Made by a program: the position numbers and the translations under genes
Notes under the pieces: model-generated
Databases searched by the model: none
What the model saw: the letters and a program-made list of their open reading frames with translations, nothing else
Told to the model about the DNA's origin: nothing
Assembly: GCA_041686955.1 (NCBI GenBank)
Contig: JAWLCV010000087.1
Span: forward strand, 1-16,340
Direction of reading: 5' to 3'
From: UBA7803 sp041686955
Lineage (GTDB): Bacteria; Pseudomonadota; Gammaproteobacteria; Pseudomonadales; Azotimanducaceae
DNA: 16,340 nt
Shown: piece after piece, positions 7,116 through 13,348 of the stretch
Position numbering within the stretch: the stretch's first letter is position 1
Layout of the letters: every line of letters starts with the position of its first letter

Positions 7116-7524
7116 TTTTGACTCCGGGTTCGGTGGCGGCGGCGAGCAGTGCGTTCAAGGCCTCCCGCAGCTCGCACATCCGGGCCTCGGCCGCGGTGCG
7201 GCGGCGCGGGTCCGCGTCCGGGGGCAGGCGATCGGGATGCCAGCGGGCCACCTGACGGCGGTAGGCGAGACGGATGGCGGCGCGGTCCGCCTCCGCTCCC
7301 ACGCCGAGCAGGGCGCGGGCGTTCTCCAGAAGCGGGTCGCCGGTGCCGGGCGGCGGGCCCGGCGCGACGCGGGCGAGGCAGTTGTCCAGGAGATGCCCCA
7401 CCGCCAGCCCGCCGGCCAGCCACCAGGCCAGCAGGCCGGGATCCGGAGGCGCGAGCACCAGCGCCGCGGTGGTGGCGAGGGTCTTACCGAGCCAGTGCCC
7501 GTAGGAGGCGTGGGTCGCGGACAT
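7108..7524 (-). CDS. Short membrane-anchored J-domain (DnaJ-like) protein
   Basis: A 138-residue protein with two parts. Residues about 14-46 are hydrophobic (ALVLAPPD, then LLAWWLAGGLAVGHLL) and probably form one or two membrane passes. Residues about 66-130 form a C-terminal J domain: helix I ENARALLGV, helix II DRAAIRLAYRRQVARW, the diagnostic HPD at 96-98 and a helix III EARMCELREALNALL. J domains stimulate DnaK ATPase, so it is probably a membrane-linked DnaK co-chaperone. Position and topology recall DjlA, but the TerB-like domain of DjlA is missing and the protein is about half as long. It starts 66 bp after murU and ends 11 bp before rpe. The J-domain call is firm; the client is unknown. 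Confidence 0.8.
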   Translation of the reverse strand: MSATHASYGHWLGKTLATTAALVLAPPDPGLLAWWLAGGLAVGHLLDNCLARVAPGPPPGTGDPLLENARALLGVGAEADRAAIRLAYRRQVARWHPDRLPPDADPRRRTAAEARMCELREALNALLAAATEPGVKTG

Positions 7525-7556
7525 GAACCCACATTACGCACCGCCATGGGCAGCCA

Positions 7557-7596
7557 CCGTGACCGCTGCACGGCGCGCTGGTGCGCCGGGTCACGG
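7557..7596 (-). repeat. Inverted repeat spanning the murU stop codon
   Basis: Outer arms CCGTGACC (7557-7564) and GGTCACGG (7589-7596) pair perfectly over 8 bp. Inside them CGGCGC (7571-7576) and GCGCCG (7583-7588) pair over 6 bp with a 6-nt loop, leaving a one-sided 6-nt bulge. The murU stop (7591-7593) lies in the outer arm. No T tract follows on the minus strand, so it is not a standard intrinsic terminator; it could stabilise the murU 3' end or modulate read-through to the J-domain gene. Confidence 0.55.
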
Positions 7597-8262
7597 TTTC
7601 CGAACGTCGGCCGTGGCGTTCAACGCAGCGAGCTGGGCCGGCGTGCCGACGTCGGTCCAGGCCCCATCCCAGACCTGAGCCGAGAGCCGCCCCCGCGCCA
7701 TCAGCTGGAAGTACACGTCGCGCAGCGAGAACGGCTCCACCCGGCGCCCGCTGAGCGAGCGGGGGCGGAGCAGCGCGATGCCGCAGTAGACGTAGCCGTC
7801 GCCGCGGCCGGTGATGCGGCCGTCCGCCAGGTCGAAGTCGCCGCGCTCGCGGAACGCGGGCCTGGGGGTCAGCACCAGGTGGGCGTCGGTGCCCGGATCC
7901 AGATCCCCGGGCAGCCGGCTGAACGGGAAATCCGTGAAGATGTCCCCGTTCAGCACAACGAAAGGCGCGTCGCCGAGAAGGGGTAGCGCTTTGACGATGC
8001 CGCCGCCGGTTTCGAGCAGCTCGGCCTCCTCGCTGTAGCGGATGCGCACGCCGCAGGCGCTGCCGTCGCCCATGGCGTCGATGATTCGCGCCCCCAAGTG
8101 ATGCACGTTGATCACCACGTCGCGGATGCCGGCAGCGGCGAGCCAGCGAAGCTGGTGAGCGAGCAGCGGCTCGCCCCGGACCTCCACCAGAGGCTTGGGC
8201 ACGGTGTCCGTCAGCGGCCGCAGCCGCTCGCCGCGGCCGGCGGCCAGGATCATGGCCCTCAC
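7591..8262 (-). CDS. murU: N-acetylmuramate-1-phosphate uridylyltransferase
   Basis: A 223-residue nucleotidyltransferase that converts MurNAc 1-phosphate plus UTP to UDP-MurNAc in the peptidoglycan recycling route that bypasses MurA. The N terminus is the nucleotide-binding signature MILAAGRGERLRPLT with VPKPLVEV (residues 4-28), then ETGGGIVKALPLLGD (84-98) and the metal-binding VVLNGDIFTD (102-111), ending with WTDVGTP. This matches Pseudomonas MurU more than the longer glucose-1-phosphate thymidylyltransferases, and the length is right. The GTG at 8262 gives VRAMILAAG and overlaps the amgK stop as GTGA; the ATG at 8253 is the alternative, three residues shorter. The adjacent amgK makes the assignment strong. 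The murU stop lies within a strong inverted repeat. Confidence 0.93.
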   Translation of the reverse strand: MRAMILAAGRGERLRPLTDTVPKPLVEVRGEPLLAHQLRWLAAAGIRDVVINVHHLGARIIDAMGDGSACGVRIRYSEEAELLETGGGIVKALPLLGDAPFVVLNGDIFTDFPFSRLPGDLDPGTDAHLVLTPRPAFRERGDFDLADGRITGRGDGYVYCGIALLRPRSLSGRRVEPFSLRDVYFQLMARGRLSAQVWDGAWTDVGTPAQLAALNATADVRKP

Positions 8263-9245
8263 GCCGGCGCCTCCAGCCGCCGCCGCGCCAGCGGCAGCAC
8301 CGCCGCCACGTGGCCGGCCAGCGGCGCGAGCGCCGGATAACGCTCGGCCAGGCCGAGGATCCGCGAGAGCACGGGGACGATGTGCGGAAGATGGGAGTCG
8401 CGTCCGTCCCGGAGCGACAGCCGGGCGAAGATGCCAACGGCCTTGAGCTGGCGCTGCAGGGCCGTGAGGTCCAGGTCGCGGGCGAAGCGGTCCCGCTCCA
8501 CCGGGAGCGGCGTGCGCTCCAGGTAGTGCTCCCGCCAGCGGACCACCTCGGCTTCGGCAAAGGTGTGATAGCAGTCCCGCAGCAGGGAGGCGAGATCGTA
8601 GGTGGCCGGTCCCATCAGGGCGTCCTGAAAGTCCACCACCCCAACGTGGCCCTCCGGGGTCAGCAGCAGGTTGCGGCAGTGGAAGTCGCGGTGCACGCAG
8701 CAGCGGGGCTGCGACTGGGTCGCGTCCACGAGAATCTCGAACGCCTCGAGCAGGGAATCCGGCGCCGCGACCTGCAGCAGGGTCTGCAGAAACCACTCCC
8801 GATAGATGGCGAGCTCGTCCGCGAAGCGCTGCCGCGTGTAGGGGGGGATGCGGCCGTCGCGCACGGCCTGCAGGTGCAGCAGGGTGTCGATGGCGCCGGG
8901 CAGCACGGTTTCGGCGCCGCCGTCCCGGTAGGCGTCCTCGAAATGGCGCGTGCCCAGATCCGTCATCAGGTACAGGCCTGCGGCGTGGTCCGCCGCCAGC
9001 AGCCGCGGCACGCCGACGCCGTGCCCGGCGAAGACGGTGGCCAGGGTGGCGAACTGGGCGTTGTTCTCCAGGGAAGGCGGCGACTGCATCACCACGAAAC
9101 TGGCCCCGCCCTCGAGCTGCAGCCGGTGGAACCGCCGATGGCTCGCCTCCGCGGGCAGGGCCTCGAAGCGAACGGCGCCCCCGGCCGGCGCGAGATCGAG
9201 CTCCGCCAGGCGCTCACGGGCCCAGCTCTGTACTGCTGCATCCAT
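8259..9245 (-). CDS. amgK: N-acetylmuramate / N-acetylglucosamine anomeric kinase
   Basis: A 328-residue aminoglycoside-phosphotransferase-fold kinase that phosphorylates the anomeric hydroxyl of MurNAc (and GlcNAc), feeding MurU. Features: an ASHRRFHRL nucleotide-loop segment (34-42), FVVMQSPP with a beta-strand context, Brenner motif CVHRDFHCRN (183-192) with catalytic Asp187, and VVDFQDALMGPATYDLASLLRD (203-224) with the metal Asp205. It is the first gene of the minus-strand operon and overlaps murU by 4 bp. In Pseudomonas this pair confers intrinsic fosfomycin tolerance by bypassing MurA; the same may hold here. Oddity: only 9 bp separate the ATG from a palindromic mobile element, and no Shine-Dalgarno is visible, so expression probably depends on the element. 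Confidence 0.93.
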   Translation of the reverse strand: MDAAVQSWARERLAELDLAPAGGAVRFEALPAEASHRRFHRLQLEGGASFVVMQSPPSLENNAQFATLATVFAGHGVGVPRLLAADHAAGLYLMTDLGTRHFEDAYRDGGAETVLPGAIDTLLHLQAVRDGRIPPYTRQRFADELAIYREWFLQTLLQVAAPDSLLEAFEILVDATQSQPRCCVHRDFHCRNLLLTPEGHVGVVDFQDALMGPATYDLASLLRDCYHTFAEAEVVRWREHYLERTPLPVERDRFARDLDLTALQRQLKAVGIFARLSLRDGRDSHLPHIVPVLSRILGLAERYPALAPLAGHVAAVLPLARRRLEAPA

Positions 9246-9254
9246 TTGTCGATT

Positions 9255-9288
9255 CTAGTGTACTGCGCCGCCTGATTTGGCACTTATA
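9255..9288 (+). repeat. Left 34-bp terminal inverted repeat
   Basis: Begins CTAGTGTACTGCGCCGCC and ends GGCACTTATA; it is the exact reverse complement of 9541-9574. The identity stops at the next outer base (T at 9254 against G at 9575), which defines the boundary. The amgK start codon is 9 bp to its left. Confidence 0.92.
9283..9288 (-). promoter_or_regulatory. Outward-facing -10-like TATAAG in left arm
   Basis: On the minus strand the left arm contains TATAAG, five of six bases of the sigma-70 -10 box, pointing at amgK. A transcript would start about 30 nt before its ATG. No good -35 lies at 16-18 bp; a CTGACC lies 14 bp upstream, the same spacing as CTGACG before the right-arm copy. Confidence 0.3.
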
Positions 9289-9436
9289 GCGTGAGCCCAG
9301 GCGGTCAGCTGCCAGGCGTGGGGCTGTTCGCGAAGCGAACAGCTTCGGAAGTTCGCTCCGCGAACTTCCCGCGCGCCGCCATAGCCCAGCTATGGGTAGC
9401 GGCCCCAACGACGCAGATGGCCGCCTGGGCTCGCGC
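9289..9436. repeat. Module 1: closing stem with three triloop hairpins
   Basis: GAGCCCAGGCGG (9293-9304) pairs exactly with CCGCCTGGGCTC (9421-9432); after one mismatch GCG (9289-9291) pairs with CGC (9434-9436). Enclosed are three perfect hairpins in a row: GCTGTTCGC/GCGAACAGC (9323-9331, 9335-9343, loop GAA), GGAAGTTCGC/GCGAACTTCC (9347-9356, 9360-9369, loop TCC) and CCATAGC/GCTATGG (9379-9385, 9389-9395, loop CCA), the last extended by GCCG/CGGC (9375-9378, 9400-9403). The closing stem continues imperfectly inward at about 9306-9322 against 9402-9419. Confidence 0.85.
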
Positions 9437-9443
9437 CCGCAGG

Positions 9444-9540
9444 GAGCCCCTCAAAAGCGCCATCGCCGCGTTGCCGTCCTTGGCAATGGAGCAACCATTC
9501 CCGGCGGACGGCGCCTTGCGCTGACGCTTTTGAGGGGCTC
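9444..9540. repeat. Module 2: long hairpin with 16-bp perfect base
   Basis: GAGCCCCTCAAAAGCG (9444-9459) pairs perfectly with CGCTTTTGAGGGGCTC (9525-9540). Further in, GCCGTCC (9473-9479) pairs with GGACGGC (9506-9512), and AATGG (9485-9489) with CCATT (9495-9499) at the tip. The module ends exactly where the right terminal repeat begins. Confidence 0.85.
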
Positions 9541-9546
9541 TATAAG
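9541..9546 (+). promoter_or_regulatory. Outward-facing -10-like TATAAG in right arm
   Basis: TATAAG at the inner end of the right terminal repeat points at lptD, with a start expected near 9553 and a leader of about 44 nt. The only -35-like sequence is TTGCGC at 9516-9521 with a long 19-bp spacer, so it is a weak candidate. No other promoter-like sequence was seen in the 22 bp between the element and the lptD ATG. Confidence 0.3.
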
Positions 9547-9574
9547 TGCCAAATCAGGCGGCGCAGTACACTAG
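9541..9574 (+). repeat. Right 34-bp terminal inverted repeat
   Basis: Begins TATAAGTGCCAAATC and ends GCAGTACACTAG; exact reverse complement of 9255-9288. It ends 22 bp before the first lptD start codon. Confidence 0.92.
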
Positions 9575-9596
9575 GTGAAGCGGCCGAACATCTCTT

Positions 9597-12044
9597 ATGA
9601 TGCGCGCCATGCGAAGTGCGTGGAACAGGGGCGGCCCGCTGGGGGTCTTCGCGGGTCTCTGCCTGACGGGCTCGACCCTGCTCACGTGCGCCGCGGCATC
9701 GGTTGCGGCGGCGACCGCCGACGGGGAGGGGGACCTGGCCCGCCGCTACTGGGTGCCCCGGTCGGCGCTGCCGCCGGAACAGGCGGCCCTGGTGCCCGAG
9801 TACTGCGGCGGCGGCTACCTGAGCCCGACCTTTGCCTATCCCACCGACGTGGACCAGGAAACGCTCCCCATAGAAGCCCGCGCGGACCAGGCGGCGTACC
9901 GCCTGGAAGGCGACGTGGAGCTCTTCGGCAACGTCACCATCGAGCAGGGAAACCGCACCGTCACCGCCGACGAGGCGCGGCTGCATCGGGAGACCCGGCT
10001 GGCCACCGCCGCCGGTAAGGTGCAGTTGCTGGAGCCGGGACTGGCGGTGCAGGGGACCCAGGCGACGGTCAACCTGGACACCGAGGCCGCGACCGTGGAG
10101 ACCGTCCAGTTCCTGCTGCTCGACAGCGGCATGCGCGGCGACGCCCGGGCGCTGGCTCAGGACGAGCAGGGCAGCATGACCATGCGCCGCGGCTCGTTCA
10201 CCCGCTGCGAGCCGGGCAACGACAGCTGGCGGATCAGCGCCTCCTCGGTGGTGGTGGAGGAGGGCGAGGTGTTCGCCACGGCCCGCAACGCGGTGCTGCG
10301 GGTGGGGCCGGTGCCCGTGCTCTACGCGCCCTACATCCGCTTCCCGGTGAGTGACGACCGCCAGTCGGGCTGGCTGTTTCCCACCCTCGGCTACTCGGAC
10401 GAGGACGGCTACGACATCACTCTGCCTTATTACCTGAATTTGGCCCCCAACTACGATGCCACCGTGATCCCGCGCTACGTGAGCGAGCGCGGCCCGGGAG
10501 TGGAGACGGAACTGCGGCACCTGTCGCGCTGGGAGCGCACGGTGCTGTCCGGAGCATTCCTCTACGACGACGACCTCTACGACGGCGAGTTCGAGCGCGA
10601 CGACTTCGAGGAGCTGCGGGCGGCCGGACTCGTCACCGGCGAGTTCGAGCCCGAGGACCGCTGGCTGCTGGCTCTGAACCACATGGGCGAGCTGGGCCGG
10701 TTCAGCACGGTGGTGGACTACACCGCGGTGAGCGACCGGGACTACTTTCACGACCTCGGCACGGACCTTCAGGTGTCGAGCCAGATCGAGCTGGAGCGCC
10801 GCGGCGAGCTGCGCTACGACGCCGGCGGGCTCTCCATGCGGCTGTGGGCCCAGCGGTTCCAACGCCTCGATGAGACCCGGGTGGACCCCTATCAGCGGCT
10901 GCCGGAGCTGGACATCAACTACCTCGGCGGGTTGCCGGGGCCGTTCGAGTGGTCGCTGGGGGCTTCGGCAGTGACCTTCACCCGGGATAATGATGCGCTG
11001 ACCGGCGTCAACGCCGTGGTGGGAGATCGATTGCACGTGGAGCCGCGGCTCCGCCTGCCGCTGGCCGCCCCCTGGGGGTTTCTCACCCTGACCGGCGGCT
11101 ACCGATACACGGCCTACGACCTGCGGGACGTGGCGGAGCCGCTGACGGCTGAGCCGGAACGCACCATCGGCCTCGGCAGTGTCCACGGCGGGCTGTTCTT
11201 CGAGCGGGACCTGCGTTGGTTCGGCGCCGATCTGCTCCAGACCCTGGAGCCCCAGCTCTACTATCTGTACCAGGAGTACGAGGCGCAGGACGACCTGCCC
11301 CGGTTCGACGCCACCGCCCTCACCTTCGGCTACAGCCAACTCTTCCGCGACAACCGCTTCGCCGGGCTGGACCGAATCGGCGACGCGAACCAGCTCTCCG
11401 CGGGGCTCACCACCCGGTTCATGGACCCCGCCAGCGGCCGCGAGTACTTCCGCGCGAGCCTCGGCGAGATCGTCTACTTCGACGACCGCCGGGTCACCCT
11501 CGGCGGATCGCCGGGCGAGGCGGAGGGCCGCTCCACCTCGGCGGTTGCCGGGGAGCTCGCCGGCTCGGTGGCCGGCGACTGGCGCCTGAGCGGCAACGCG
11601 GTCTGGGATCCTCACGAGAACCGCTGGGAGGAGATCGGCAGCGCCATCCAGTACCGGCGGGACAATCGTCACATCGTCAACCTGGGCTACCGCAAGCGCC
11701 TGCAGGACGACATCGACCAGACCGACGTGTCGGTTTACTGGCCGGTGAGCCGGCATTTCGCGGTGCTGGGGCGATGGAACTACGACGTGGTGAGCGGTCG
11801 AACGATTGAGGGATTCGGCGGCATCGAGTACAACGACTGCTGCTGGCAGATTCGCTTCATGGCCCGACGCTTCCTCGACAGCCCCACCGGCCGCGCTCTG
11901 GATTTCGACACGGTAGACTCGGACGAGGGGGTGTTTCTGCAGGTGGTGTTCAAGGGCCTCGCCGACTTCGGCGACAAGGTGGAGTCGGTGCTGGCGCGGG
12001 GGATCCGCGGCTATCGCAAGGAGAACGAGATCGATGGGTACTGA
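9597..12044 (+). CDS. lptD: LPS-assembly outer-membrane protein LptD
   Basis: About 815 residues; inserts lipopolysaccharide into the outer leaflet together with LptE. A signal peptide occupies roughly residues 1-39 (hydrophobic core, ending ASVAAA). The periplasmic OstA/beta-jellyroll part follows (ADQAAYRLEGDVELFGNVTI, then ADEARLHRET), then the C-terminal beta barrel, with the conserved APYIRFPVSDDRQSGWLFP segment near 242-260. All four disulfide cysteines of the E. coli protein have counterparts: Cys70, Cys204 (FTRCEPG), Cys748 and Cys749 (NDCCW). Three ATGs (9597, 9600, 9609) could start it and none has a clear Shine-Dalgarno. It heads the plus-strand operon; its upstream region is the palindromic element. 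The end overlaps surA by 11 bp. Confidence 0.96.
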   Translation: MMRAMRSAWNRGGPLGVFAGLCLTGSTLLTCAAASVAAATADGEGDLARRYWVPRSALPPEQAALVPEYCGGGYLSPTFAYPTDVDQETLPIEARADQAAYRLEGDVELFGNVTIEQGNRTVTADEARLHRETRLATAAGKVQLLEPGLAVQGTQATVNLDTEAATVETVQFLLLDSGMRGDARALAQDEQGSMTMRRGSFTRCEPGNDSWRISASSVVVEEGEVFATARNAVLRVGPVPVLYAPYIRFPVSDDRQSGWLFPTLGYSDEDGYDITLPYYLNLAPNYDATVIPRYVSERGPGVETELRHLSRWERTVLSGAFLYDDDLYDGEFERDDFEELRAAGLVTGEFEPEDRWLLALNHMGELGRFSTVVDYTAVSDRDYFHDLGTDLQVSSQIELERRGELRYDAGGLSMRLWAQRFQRLDETRVDPYQRLPELDINYLGGLPGPFEWSLGASAVTFTRDNDALTGVNAVVGDRLHVEPRLRLPLAAPWGFLTLTGGYRYTAYDLRDVAEPLTAEPERTIGLGSVHGGLFFERDLRWFGADLLQTLEPQLYYLYQEYEAQDDLPRFDATALTFGYSQLFRDNRFAGLDRIGDANQLSAGLTTRFMDPASGREYFRASLGEIVYFDDRRVTLGGSPGEAEGRSTSAVAGELAGSVAGDWRLSGNAVWDPHENRWEEIGSAIQYRRDNRHIVNLGYRKRLQDDIDQTDVSVYWPVSRHFAVLGRWNYDVVSGRTIEGFGGIEYNDCCWQIRFMARRFLDSPTGRALDFDTVDSDEGVFLQVVFKGLADFGDKVESVLARGIRGYRKENEIDGY

Positions 12045-13344
12045 CAGGCGCGCGCTGCGCGGCCGGCTGTTGCCGGCACTGGCGCTGGTGGTGACGTCAT
12101 TGCTGCTCGCGGGCCCGGTTCGGGCCGAGTACCAGCAGCTCGACGGCATCGTGGCGGTGGTCGACGACGACGTGGTGCTGGCCTCGGAGCTGCTCTCGCG
12201 GCTCGACGCGGTGAAGAAGCAGATCGCCGAGTCCAACGTCCAGGCGCCGCCCAACGACGTGCTGGTGAGCCAGATCATGGAGCGCCTCATTCTCGAGAGC
12301 CTGCAGCTTCAGGAGGCGGACCGGCGCGGCGTGCAGGTGGACGACGAGACCCTGACCCGGGCCGTGCTGTCCTTCGCTGAGCAGAACGGCATGAGCCTGG
12401 AACAGTTCCGTCAGGCGCTGGCCATGGACGGCGTCAGTTACGCCGAGTTCCGGGAGCAGATCCGCCGCGAGATGGTGATGACCCGGCTGCAGCGCAATCT
12501 GGTCAGCCGGCGCATCGCCATCAGCGACAAGGACATCGACGATCTGCTGAGCTCGCCCTACTACCAGCAGCTCCTTTCCGACGAGTACCGGGTGGGGCAC
12601 ATTCTTCTGACCATCGACGAGGAAGCCACCGACGCGGCGGTGGTGGCGGCTCGGGAGCAGGCCGCGGACATCGTCGAAGAGCTGCGGGCAGGGGCCGAGT
12701 TCCGCCAGATGGCCATCACCCATTCCTCGGCGCCGACGGCCCTGGAAGGCGGCGATCTCGGCTGGCGCAAGGCCGGCGAGCTGCCGTCCCTGTTCGCCGA
12801 GCAGGTGCTGGGCCTCTCCGTCGGCGAGACCGCGGACCCCATCGAGACCCGGGGCGGCATCCACATCGTCCAGCTCCTGGACGTTCGCGGCGCGAGCACC
12901 CAGAGCCAGCAGCAGGCCCACCTGCGCCACATTCTGGTGCAGCCTTCGGCCGTTCGCACCGAGGCGGAGGCCCAGGCCCTGATCGAGGAGATCCATCAAC
13001 GCCTCCAGGAGGGCGCCGACTTCGCCGAGCTGGCCCGGGAGTATTCCGAGGACCCCGGCAGCGCCCTGAACGGCGGTGATCTCGGCTGGACCGCCGGGGA
13101 CGAGTTCGTCCCGGAGTTTCGCCAGGCTGCCGAAGCCACCGCCACCGGCGCGGTCTCCGAGCCGTTCCGCTCCCAGTACGGCTGGCACGTGCTCGAGGTG
13201 CGCGACCGGCGGGAACAGGACATGAGCGAGGAGGCCCGCCGCAACATGGCGCTGCAGATCCTCCACCAGCGCCGCTTCGACGAGGAGCTTCAGAAGTGGC
13301 AGAAGGAGCTGCGGGACGAGGCCTTCGTCGACGTGCGGATCTGA
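12034..13344 (+). CDS. surA: Periplasmic chaperone / peptidyl-prolyl isomerase SurA
   Basis: A 436-residue periplasmic chaperone that escorts outer-membrane proteins, including LptD, to the BAM complex. Signal peptide 1-31 with cleavage after GPVRA. The N-terminal chaperone domain starts YQQLDGIVAVVDDDVVLASEL. Two parvulin domains follow: about 186-284 (VGHILL ... GGDLGWRKAGELP ... GGIHIVQL) and about 295-392 (LRHILVQP ... EYSEDPGSALNGGDLGW ... YGWHVLEV), then a C-terminal helix. Length and order are as in E. coli. AAGGAG at 12018-12023 lies 10 nt before the ATG inside the lptD end, so the two are co-translated, a sensible link because LptD is a SurA client. Confidence 0.96.
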   Translation: MGTDRRALRGRLLPALALVVTSLLLAGPVRAEYQQLDGIVAVVDDDVVLASELLSRLDAVKKQIAESNVQAPPNDVLVSQIMERLILESLQLQEADRRGVQVDDETLTRAVLSFAEQNGMSLEQFRQALAMDGVSYAEFREQIRREMVMTRLQRNLVSRRIAISDKDIDDLLSSPYYQQLLSDEYRVGHILLTIDEEATDAAVVAAREQAADIVEELRAGAEFRQMAITHSSAPTALEGGDLGWRKAGELPSLFAEQVLGLSVGETADPIETRGGIHIVQLLDVRGASTQSQQQAHLRHILVQPSAVRTEAEAQALIEEIHQRLQEGADFAELAREYSEDPGSALNGGDLGWTAGDEFVPEFRQAAEATATGAVSEPFRSQYGWHVLEVRDRREQDMSEEARRNMALQILHQRRFDEELQKWQKELRDEAFVDVRI

Positions 13345-13348
13345 GCCC

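Larger units (their letters stand above)
9255..9574. mobile_element. 320-bp palindromic MITE-like element between amgK and lptD
   Basis: The ends are a perfect 34-bp inverted repeat (9255-9288 and 9541-9574). The outermost four bases are CTAG on both sides and the repeat continues inward as TGTACTGCGCC. If CTAG is a target duplication, the element is 9259-9570 with 30-bp terminal repeats starting TGT. The interior is two nested-hairpin modules (9289-9436 and 9444-9540) separated by seven bases, with little unpaired sequence. There is no transposase; the short open frames inside are by-products of palindromes. Ends TGT and target CTAG recall IS481-type elements (IS481 of Bordetella targets CTAG), but this is an inference. 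It fills nearly the entire divergent spacer between two core operons. Confidence 0.75.

Noticed and set aside
7097..7423. N-terminal extension of rpe to 7423
   Set aside because: The added residues are a Pro/Arg/Gly-rich shadow of the J-domain gene, and Rpe proteins begin just before the APSILSADF motif.
9323..9395. The run of short hairpins as a CRISPR array or integron site
   Set aside because: The units differ in sequence, there are no regular direct repeats with spacers, and no cas or integrase gene is near.
9291..9524. 77-codon plus-strand frame inside the palindromic element
   Set aside because: Its sequence follows from the hairpin stems and it has no ribosome binding site; it is not a transposase.
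9540..12290. Long open frame (over 900 codons) on the minus strand opposite lptD
   Set aside because: It is the antisense shadow of lptD, caused by high-GC codon bias; its translation shows low-complexity H/V/E/Q-rich sequence without motifs and it starts inside surA.
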